Below are positions 1 to 6,092 of a DNA stretch of 11,137 nucleotides, piece by piece. The notes beneath the pieces were generated by a model that was given only the letters and a program-made list of their open reading frames with translations, did not search any database and had not been told where the DNA came from. Position 1 is the stretch's first letter; each line of letters begins with the position of its first letter. The stretch is from contig MVZL01000023.1 in NCBI GenBank assembly GCA_002068375.1, positions 1-11,137 of the forward strand, written 5' to 3'. This stretch comes from Tenericutes bacterium ADurb.BinA155 (GTDB taxonomy: Bacteria; Bacillota_I; Bacilli_A; RFN20; CAG-826). The translations under genes and the position numbers were made by a program.

Positions 1-1
1 G

Positions 2-3000
2 GTCATCTCCCGGAATACGCGGTTGAAGAAATTGATCGATATGAATGCCCCGTACGTCATTCTCATGAACGAGAAACGGATGCTCCAGGAAGCGGTCGAT
101 GCTTTGATCGATAATGGCCGCCGGAATAAACCGGTCGTCGGGCCGGCGGGACGTCCGTTAAAGTCCCTTAGCTCTGGCCTAAAAGGCAAGCAGGGCCGGT
201 TCCGTCAGAACCTCCTTGGCAAACGGGTCGACTATTCGGGCCGTTCCGTCATTGCGGTCGGACCGGATCTCAAGATGTATCAATGCGGCTTACCCCGCGA
301 GATGGCGATCCAATTGCTCCGTCCTTTCATCGCCGCGATCCTCATCAAGAAGGGTTACGTCACCGCCCATAAACAGGCCGATAAGATCATCGACCGTTAC
401 GATTCCGTCGTCTTCGATATCGTCGAAGACATCATTTCGCAGCACCCGGTCTTACTGAACCGCGCTCCGACCCTTCACCGCTTAGGCATTCAAGCCTTCC
501 AGGCGAAACTCGTTGATGGCCGTGCGATCCGCTTACACCCGCTCGTCTGCCCTGGCTTCAACGCCGACTTCGATGGCGACCAGATGGCCGTCCACGTGCC
601 GCTAGGCAAAGCCGCGCAGCAAGAAGCGCTCGAACTCATGCTCGCCAGCAACAACATTTTAGGACCGAAGGATGGCAAACCGATCGTCATCCCCTCGCAG
701 GACATGGTGCTCGGCAACTACTATCTGACCGTCGAAGAATCGGCCAAAGACTTCGAGGATCGGGCCGCTTATGACCGCGATCTCTCGACCAAGGATGGCG
801 TCAATAAAGAAGCCAACCTCGATCAGGCCGACCTCTACGAGTCCTTCTCGAAAGTGGAAGGCAAGGTTTTCGCCAACGTCGATGAAGTGGTGGAAGCCTA
901 TGAAACGAAGCAAGCTTCGCTCCATAACCGGATTGCGATCCGGGCCGAGTCGATCCATAAGGAATTCGGCGTGGCCATCCCGGAATCCGCCAAAGGCAAA
1001 TATCTCATTACCACCGTCGGCAAGGTGATCTTCAACAACATCTTCCCCGATGATTTCCCCTACATTAACGATAAACCGACCGAAGACATGAAAACGATCG
1101 GCAGCTGGTTCGTCGATTACCAAGATCTCGAGAATTGGGCTAAGGGCAAGAAGCTCGATGAAGACGAGGATGCTCTCCCCGCTTATATCGCTTCGCTCCC
1201 GCTCAAGAACCCGATCAAGAAGAAAGACCTCGGCACCATCATCGACATGGTTTTCAAACATTATGGAACCACCAAGACCAGCGCCGTCCTCGATAAGATC
1301 AAGGACCAAGGCTTCAAGTATTCGACCGTTTCCTCCGTCACCATCGCCATCTCGGACATCGTCCCGGTCGATGGCAAGTACGAAGAGGTCGAAAAAGGCC
1401 AAGTCAAGGTCGACAAGATCAACGCTCTCTACCGGAAAGGTATGCTCTCCGATAAGGAACGTCACACCCAAGTCGTCAAGATTTGGAGCCAAGTCACCGA
1501 AGACGTCAAAAAGAAAGTCGCGGAGCGTCTCTCCGACGATAAGCGGAACCCGATCGTCATCATGGCGGATTCGGGCGCCCGTGGTAACCTCGATAACTTC
1601 AAACAGCTGATTGGGATGAAGGGCCTCGTCGCGAACCCGAAGAACGAAGAAATCGAACTTCCGATCGTCTCCTCTTACCGGGAAGGCATGAAGGTCTCCG
1701 AATTCTTCATCAACACCCACGGTGCCCGTAAAGGCGGCGCCGATACGGCCCTTAAGACCGCCGACTCGGGCTACTTAACCCGCCGGCTCGTCGATGTTTC
1801 GCAAGACGTGATCGTCCGCGAGGAAGATTGCCACTGCGATCATGGATTCAAGGTCCGGGCGATCCGCGATACTTCGCGCGACACCGAAATCGTCTCGTTA
1901 TTTAGCCGTTTGGTCGGCCGCTTCTCGATGCATGACATCATCGACCCGAAGAGCGGTGCGATCCTCGTTCCGGGCAACACCCTCATCAATGAGGATGCCG
2001 CGCACCTCATCGTGAACGCCGGGATCAAAGAAGTCGAAATCCGTTCGTTATTCACCTGCCAGACCAAAGATGGGGTCTGCCAACACTGCTATGGCCAGAA
2101 CATGGCGACGGGGAAACTCGTCGACGTGGGCGAAGCCGTCGGCATCATGGCGGCTCAATCGATCGGCGAACCGGGCACTCAGCTCACGATGCGGGTCTTC
2201 CACACCGGAGGCATGGCCGGAACCGATATTACTCAAGGTTTGCCGCGTGTTCAGGAACTCGTTGAGGCCCGGAACCCGAAAGGCGAAGCCATCATCAGCG
2301 AAATCGCTGGCAAAGTCAGCGACATTAAGGATCTAGGGGGCCGCTACGAAGTCACGGTCACCAACGATCTCGAATCGAAGTCTTACACCACCGGCTTTGG
2401 CGCTCGTCTCCGCGTGAAGAAGGGCGATGAGGTCGATAATGGCGGCAAGATCACCGAAGGCGCGATCAATCCGAAGCAACTCCTCGAAGTCTCCGACATC
2501 GAAAAAGTCGAAGTCTATATGCTGAAGGAGATTCAGAAGGTCTACGCCGCTCAGGGTATCGGCATTTCCGATAAACACCTTGAGGTCATCATCCGTCAGA
2601 TGCTCCGCAAGGTCGTCGTGATCGATGGTGGCGATACCTCGATGCTCCCCGGGACCAGAGTCTCGGTCGAACGCTTCACCGAAGAGAACCAGGCGGCATT
2701 ACTCGCGGGCAAACACCCGGCGGTGGTGCAGCCGCTCGTCCTTGGGATCACGAAGGCCGCCCTTGAAACCGAGAGCTTCCTCTCCGCGGCTTCCTTCCAG
2801 GAAACCACCCGCGTCCTCACCGATGCGGCGATCAAAGCCAAACGGGATAACCTGCACGGCTTAAAGGAAAACGTCATCACGGGCAAACTGATCCCGGCCG
2901 GAACGGGCTTACGCTCCGAAGCCGAGGAGAATGCCTCGCTCGACGCCTTCGATGTCTTAGCCAAGATGAAAGAAGTCAAGGCGCAGTACATCGAAAAGCA

Positions 3001-3028
3001 CGATCGTCCGGATTCGAACGAAGACTGA
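2..3028 (+). CDS. rpoC: DNA-directed RNA polymerase subunit beta', 5'-truncated
   Basis: This is the catalytic large subunit of bacterial RNA polymerase. The frame is open from base 2, so the TTG at 23 is not a start; 1008 residues are visible and roughly 270 N-terminal residues (including the first zinc site) lie left of the window, judged by alignment from memory to E. coli RpoC. The Mg2+-binding motif NADFDGDQ is at visible residues 187-194, with the three catalytic aspartates at 189, 191 and 193. The bridge-helix region begins near SGARGN (about 524), and the trigger-loop region carries MRVFHTGG (730-737). The second zinc site has all four cysteines (C610, C686, C693, C696), with spacing close to the E. 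coli set. The C-terminus has the usual [13 protein letters not shown] and LIPAGTG blocks, then a short acidic tail and a TGA stop. An intrinsic terminator begins 14 bases later. No frameshift or damage is seen. Confidence 0.99.
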   Translation, partial: VISRNTRLKKLIDMNAPYVILMNEKRMLQEAVDALIDNGRRNKPVVGPAGRPLKSLSSGLKGKQGRFRQNLLGKRVDYSGRSVIAVGPDLKMYQCGLPREMAIQLLRPFIAAILIKKGYVTAHKQADKIIDRYDSVVFDIVEDIISQHPVLLNRAPTLHRLGIQAFQAKLVDGRAIRLHPLVCPGFNADFDGDQMAVHVPLGKAAQQEALELMLASNNILGPKDGKPIVIPSQDMVLGNYYLTVEESAKDFEDRAAYDRDLSTKDGVNKEANLDQADLYESFSKVEGKVFANVDEVVEAYETKQASLHNRIAIRAESIHKEFGVAIPESAKGKYLITTVGKVIFNNIFPDDFPYINDKPTEDMKTIGSWFVDYQDLENWAKGKKLDEDEDALPAYIASLPLKNPIKKKDLGTIIDMVFKHYGTTKTSAVLDKIKDQGFKYSTVSSVTIAISDIVPVDGKYEEVEKGQVKVDKINALYRKGMLSDKERHTQVVKIWSQVTEDVKKKVAERLSDDKRNPIVIMADSGARGNLDNFKQLIGMKGLVANPKNEEIELPIVSSYREGMKVSEFFINTHGARKGGADTALKTADSGYLTRRLVDVSQDVIVREEDCHCDHGFKVRAIRDTSRDTEIVSLFSRLVGRFSMHDIIDPKSGAILVPGNTLINEDAAHLIVNAGIKEVEIRSLFTCQTKDGVCQHCYGQNMATGKLVDVGEAVGIMAAQSIGEPGTQLTMRVFHTGGMAGTDITQGLPRVQELVEARNPKGEAIISEIAGKVSDIKDLGGRYEVTVTNDLESKSYTTGFGARLRVKKGDEVDNGGKITEGAINPKQLLEVSDIEKVEVYMLKEIQKVYAAQGIGISDKHLEVIIRQMLRKVVVIDGGDTSMLPGTRVSVERFTEENQAALLAGKHPAVVQPLVLGITKAALETESFLSAASFQETTRVLTDAAIKAKRDNLHGLKENVITGKLIPAGTGLRSEAEENASLDAFDVLAKMKEVKAQYIEKHDRPDSNED

Positions 3029-3042
3029 ACCCAAAAGAATGA

Positions 3043-3070
3043 GGCTCGCGCGTGAGCGCGGGCCTTTTCC
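3043..3070 (+). terminator. Intrinsic terminator after rpoC
   Basis: A 9-bp stem (3043-3051 with 3056-3064, one T-G wobble at 3046/3061) closes on a GTGA tetraloop and is followed by TTTTCC and further T-rich sequence. It starts 14 bases after the rpoC stop. It should end the rpoB-rpoC transcript and separate it from the protease gene that begins about 40 bases downstream. Confidence 0.85.
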
Positions 3071-3109
3071 TTTGCTTCTTTATTCACATTAAGGGCGATT
3101 TGGGGGAAA

Positions 3110-4690
3110 ATGAAACGGATGAAAACCTCGAAGGGACTTTGGGTATTGGGCGCGGTGGCGTTTTTCGCCTCCGGGTGCGCTTTTTCTTCCTTTGCTTATG
3201 TCCCTTATACTCCCGGGGCTTTAGTGACCGCTTCCTTTAGTAAAGATGAGAAAGAAGGTTACTACAAAGCCGGGGCCTATTCTCCCGTTTCGAGCGCGGA
3301 CGAATCCTTCACCTCTTATAGCGACGTCTACCGCGATCAATTCGATAATGGCTCCTTTAATGGCCATTTGAATCTGCCCTCAACCGGGGAACAAAAGATT
3401 TTGGTGATCCCGGTGGATTTTGTTGACTACACCGCGGAAAGTAATCTCCCCAGTAACTCGCTTGCAATGCTCGAGCAATCTTTCTTTGGGAGCGATGCCC
3501 ATAGCCAGTTCTACTCGGTCGCCTCCTATTTTGATAAAGCCAGTTATGGCCGGCTCCATCTGGGGGGCAAGGTGACCTCTTGGTTCCGGAGCGCATCTAC
3601 CAATTACGCCGCGCTTAAGAGTATCAGCGGCACCAGCAAGAACATTCCGACCCTGCGGAGCATTTATAGCGAAGCCAAGATCTGGTATGCCGCGACTTAT
3701 CCCGATGACCCGATCGAGAATTATTCTTTTCTGGATCCTAAGGGCAACAAAGTCCCCGCGATCTACTTCGTCTATGCCTGCCCGACCGCGGATAGTTCCA
3801 CCTCCTCCAATTACCGCGATTCGATGCTTTGGGCCTTCACGATCAATAACCCCGCGCCGATCAGCTGGTCGGGCTTTGACCTCACCTACTTAAAGGAAGG
3901 GAAAGTCGATTCCCATACCTATATCCATGAAATGGGCCATATCTTGGGGCTCAAGGACTATTACGATGTCAATGGCTCGACCGATTTCGGGGCCTGTTCC
4001 CCGACTGGGCGGATGGATATGATGGATTATTCTTTAGGCGATGAATCCCCCTATAGCAAACTCATTTTGGATTGGACGAGGCCTTATGTCCCGACCGCCA
4101 GTAGCGTGATCACCTTACGGCCCTTTAATGGCTCGGGCGATTGCTTATTAATCCCCGCTTCTTCGCTTTGGAGCGGATCGCCGTTTGATGAATATTTGTT
4201 ACTTTGCTATTACACCCCGAGCTATCTGAACCGGGTCGACTCGACTTTGCGGAGCGAAGAGAACCGCCTCTTCCAAAAGGCCGGAGTAGTGGCCTACCAC
4301 GTCGATTCGCGCCTTGGTTACTTCGCGAACAAGACCAGCCCGAGCGGATATCTGAGTTCAACTATTGCTACCAAAGGCTTTAAAGTCGATGTGGCGAATG
4401 ATAATAGTTCCGCGGTATCCGGTAATCTCGTCGATACCTCCGCGACCTTGCTCCAACTCTTGGACCAATCTTCCGGCTCCAGCAAACTCATCAAGAACTA
4501 TGTCGCGAGCGATCACATTAAGACCCTAGGCGAGGACCAACTCCGGGACTCCCTTTTCTATGAAGGGAATAGCTTCCGGAAGACCACGTTTCTGGACTTT
4601 ACTTTCCATAACGGATTCACCCCGAATTTCAGCTTTCAGATCAGCGCGATTACCCCGACTTCCGCGACGATCAAAGTCACGCTCAACTGA
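3110..4690 (+). CDS. M6-family (immune inhibitor A-like) secreted or lipid-anchored zinc metalloprotease
   Basis: This is a 526-residue exported protein. The N-terminus has a short basic stretch, a hydrophobic core (about residues 9-20) and a lipobox-like ASGC with the candidate lipidated cysteine at C23; a Sec type I cleavage a little downstream is the alternative. A central segment reading SVASYFDKASYGRL matches the region before the active site in M6 peptidases. The zinc motif is HEMGHILGLKDYYD, with H273, E274, H277 and downstream D283, and the Met-turn region MDMMDYSLGD begins at residue 302. The remaining ~200 residues look like a beta-rich, non-catalytic domain. All expected catalytic residues are present, so it should be active, cutting extracellular proteins or peptides; the substrate is unknown. 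ATG 3110 or ATG 3119 could start it; GGGGG at 3102-3106 lies 3 or 12 bases upstream of these, so neither spacing is ideal. No clear promoter lies between the rpoC terminator and this gene. Confidence 0.93.
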   Translation: MKRMKTSKGLWVLGAVAFFASGCAFSSFAYVPYTPGALVTASFSKDEKEGYYKAGAYSPVSSADESFTSYSDVYRDQFDNGSFNGHLNLPSTGEQKILVIPVDFVDYTAESNLPSNSLAMLEQSFFGSDAHSQFYSVASYFDKASYGRLHLGGKVTSWFRSASTNYAALKSISGTSKNIPTLRSIYSEAKIWYAATYPDDPIENYSFLDPKGNKVPAIYFVYACPTADSSTSSNYRDSMLWAFTINNPAPISWSGFDLTYLKEGKVDSHTYIHEMGHILGLKDYYDVNGSTDFGACSPTGRMDMMDYSLGDESPYSKLILDWTRPYVPTASSVITLRPFNGSGDCLLIPASSLWSGSPFDEYLLLCYYTPSYLNRVDSTLRSEENRLFQKAGVVAYHVDSRLGYFANKTSPSGYLSSTIATKGFKVDVANDNSSAVSGNLVDTSATLLQLLDQSSGSSKLIKNYVASDHIKTLGEDQLRDSLFYEGNSFRKTTFLDFTFHNGFTPNFSFQISAITPTSATIKVTLN

Positions 4691-4720
4691 TCGAAGAGAA
4701 CCCCCTCCCTTTCAGGGATT

Positions 4721-4729
4721 TGATATAAT
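4721..4729 (+). promoter_or_regulatory. Extended -10 promoter for the sigma/transporter operon
   Basis: TGATATAAT is an exact TGn-TATAAT extended -10 element, 30 bases upstream of the sigma factor ATG. At the position expected for a -35 box there is only C-rich sequence (about 4701-4706), so recognition would rest on the extended -10. Transcription would begin near 4736, leaving a leader of about 24 bases. This is a housekeeping sigma-A pattern; no ECF-type GAAC/CGTC pair is seen. Confidence 0.65.
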
Positions 4730-4759
4730 CTTTGTTAAGGAAATCTTCACCGTCAGGTC

Positions 4760-5299
4760 ATGTTTTCAAAAGTTCAAAGCGATGAGCAACTGATCAAGGC
4801 GATAAAACGCGGTAATCGCGGAGCTTTCGCCGAACTCTATCGACGTTATTATCTCTTGCTCTTCCGGGTCGGCTTTTCCATTTTAGGGAATGCGACCTTG
4901 GCCGAAGACACGGCCGAAGACTTTTTCGTTGCGGTGTTATCGCATCCCGAAAGTCTCGATGAAACCAAACCCTTCAAACCTTACGCTTTCGCTGGGATCC
5001 GTTATGGGGCGATCAACCATCTCCGCTCCGCTTCATCGAAAGAAAGCGCCTTAATGGAGGAAGAAGTCGGAGCCCCCGCGAGTTCAAGCCAAAGCGTCTC
5101 GGAGGACTTGATGGCTTTTTTGAAACACCATCTGACTCCCGAAGAGTGCTCGGTCTATGTCCTGCATGTTGGCTATGGCTATACCTTCGCCGAGATCGGG
5201 GCCATGACGGACTGCAGCGAAGACTCCGCCTCCTCGCGTTTTGGCCGAGCCAAAAACAAATTACAGGTTTTTTCGTCTGAACCGACGGAAAAGGACTAG
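4760..5299 (+). CDS. ECF-like sigma-70 family RNA polymerase sigma factor
   Basis: This 179-residue protein has the two-domain layout of an extracytoplasmic-function sigma factor. Region 2 spans about residues 7-60, starting SDEQLIKAIKRGNRGAFAEL and continuing through ILGNATLAEDTAEDFF, the counterpart of the usual AED-x-x-Q-D-x-F core-binding stretch. A Ser/Glu-rich linker covers about 92-115. Region 4 (about 125-168) begins LTPEE and contains the helix-turn-helix GYTFAEIGAMTDCSEDSASSRFGRAKNKL-like segment that reads -35 elements. There is no sigma region 3. The ATG at 4760 is the only workable start in frame, but its Shine-Dalgarno is poor: CAGG is only 2-3 bases away and AAGGA lies 18 bases upstream, so translation may be weak by design. 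The next gene begins 33 bases downstream with a strong ribosome site, the usual sigma then anti-sigma order. Region 2 wording is divergent, so the ECF subgroup cannot be named. Confidence 0.88.
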   Translation: MFSKVQSDEQLIKAIKRGNRGAFAELYRRYYLLLFRVGFSILGNATLAEDTAEDFFVAVLSHPESLDETKPFKPYAFAGIRYGAINHLRSASSKESALMEEEVGAPASSSQSVSEDLMAFLKHHLTPEECSVYVLHVGYGYTFAEIGAMTDCSEDSASSRFGRAKNKLQVFSSEPTEKD

Positions 5300-5320
5300 T
5301 TCGTTTGTATATCTTAGTAG

Positions 5321-5326
5321 AGGAGG
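5321..5326 (+). promoter_or_regulatory. Strong ribosome binding site of the anti-sigma candidate
   Basis: AGGAGG stands 6 bases before ATG 5333. It fixes that start and is far stronger than the site in front of the sigma factor, so the membrane protein is probably made in excess over the sigma factor, as expected for an inhibitor. Confidence 0.85.
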
Positions 5327-5332
5327 TTAACC

Positions 5333-5944
5333 ATGGAACGCTTCGATGAAAAAAAGGTGAGCGAGACCCTTCGCCAGGCCGATCCGACATCGCATTATGA
5401 CCAAGTGGTGGCGAAAGCTGCGAAAGCTGGGCCTTTACCTTGGGAAAAACAAAGACGAAGCCGTTTCGTGCATATTTTGGTGCCGGCCTTAACGGCGGCT
5501 TTAGTTTTAGGAATCGCCGTACCGGTGACATGGGCTCTCACGAGGAATGCGACCCATCAAGAAGATCTTTCCAGTCAAAAAGGCGGGGCGGCCGATATGC
5601 GGGATGCTCAGAAGTTTCTCTCGGAAACCGCATCTCACTATTATCCGGATGCGATCGGCAATCTGGTCATATCCGGAACGGTTTATGCGGATTTCTATTA
5701 CGCGTTCAATAGCGAATATGAGAATTTCGTTGTGGTGGGGCTTCACCGCGCTTTTGCTAGTTCCTTTAACATTACCGCGGCATCCGATCCTGTTGGAGGA
5801 TCCTCCGCGGGCTTTTCGGCCTATGGGACGTCCTTAAGCTCGTTCAGTTGGGATTTTACGTTCGACTTAGTTTCGGGTTCGAGCGTGACTGGTTCCTATT
5901 CTTTCGAACTAACCCCCTTCTATCTTTCGGTGATCAATAGTTAA
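5333..5944 (+). CDS. Single-pass membrane protein, candidate anti-sigma factor
   Basis: This is a 203-residue protein with no family I recognise. It has a charged N-terminal segment of about 43 residues, one membrane helix at about 46-69 preceded by a basic patch (KQRRSR, residues 39-44), and an extracytoplasmic part of about 130 residues rich in Ser, Ala, Phe and Tyr. The positive-inside rule puts the N-terminus in the cytoplasm. Size, topology and position directly after an ECF-like sigma gene are what an anti-sigma factor shows. However, the N-terminal segment lacks the H-x3-C-x2-C zinc motif of the common ZAS anti-sigma domain and is short for a sigma-binding domain. The outer part contains no cysteine and no known catalytic motif and could be the sensor. 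The alternatives are a transporter accessory protein or a sensor unrelated to the sigma factor. The reading frame is secure; the function is inferred from context. Confidence 0.9.
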   Translation: MERFDEKKVSETLRQADPTSHYDQVVAKAAKAGPLPWEKQRRSRFVHILVPALTAALVLGIAVPVTWALTRNATHQEDLSSQKGGAADMRDAQKFLSETASHYYPDAIGNLVISGTVYADFYYAFNSEYENFVVVGLHRAFASSFNITAASDPVGGSSAGFSAYGTSLSSFSWDFTFDLVSGSSVTGSYSFELTPFYLSVINS

Positions 5945-5960
5945 AATTTAAGGAGTTCTT

Positions 5961-6092
5961 ATGAACACACTTGTCGCTTTAGCGGCTTTGGCCGCTTCTT
6001 TTGAAGGCGCCTCAAACATCACGGCGCTCCAACTTGGGCAAACGATCCAAGATGATTTTTTGTCGTCTCAAAGGGGCAAAGCAAATGCTTGA
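5961..6092 (+). CDS. 43-residue microprotein, translationally coupled to the ABC transporter
   Basis: A short ORF lies between the membrane protein and the transporter. It has ATG at 5961, a Shine-Dalgarno AAGGAG at 5950-5955 (5-base spacing) and a TGA stop at 6090-6092. Its last 8 bases overlap the transporter start (ATGCTTGA), a typical coupling arrangement. The product begins MNTLVALAALAASFEGASNI, a hydrophobic Ala/Leu stretch without an N-terminal basic residue, followed by a polar tail ending RGKANA. I recognise no family. Possible readings are a small membrane peptide, a peptide exported by the neighbouring transporter, a leader ORF that only sets transporter translation, or the remnant of a longer gene. 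The strong ribosome site and exact coupling favour a translated ORF; there is no direct evidence for a functional peptide. Confidence 0.6.
   Translation: MNTLVALAALAASFEGASNITALQLGQTIQDDFLSSQRGKANA
6071..6076 (+). promoter_or_regulatory. Ribosome binding site that sets the transporter start
   Basis: AAGGGG lies 8 bases before ATG 6085, inside the end of the 43-codon ORF. It supports ATG 6085 over the TTG at 6001, which has no comparable site and would add 28 non-homologous residues in front of the normal MLELKNAVKVY start of the ATPase domain. Confidence 0.75.

Noticed and set aside
659..1720. A 353-codon open frame on the minus strand inside rpoC
   Set aside because: It lies wholly opposite conserved rpoC codons, has no ribosome site or promoter I can see, and its Asp/Val/Leu-rich wording is what the antisense of this codon usage gives.
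3020..3064. Possible reading of TGA as tryptophan, as in Mycoplasma
   Set aside because: The TGA that ends rpoC is followed directly by an intrinsic terminator, the 43-codon ORF ends in TGA at a coupling overlap, and tryptophan is encoded by TGG throughout.
4706..4720. A possible terminator (TCCCT-TTC-AGGGA) after the protease gene
   Set aside because: The stem is only 5 bp with a 3-base loop, and the following sequence is the promoter's TTTGATATAAT rather than a T-run.
6001..6084. A 28-residue longer N-terminus for the ABC transporter, starting at TTG 6001
   Set aside because: ATG 6085 has a good ribosome site (6071-6076) and gives the normal start of the ATPase domain; the upstream part is occupied by the 43-codon ORF in another frame.
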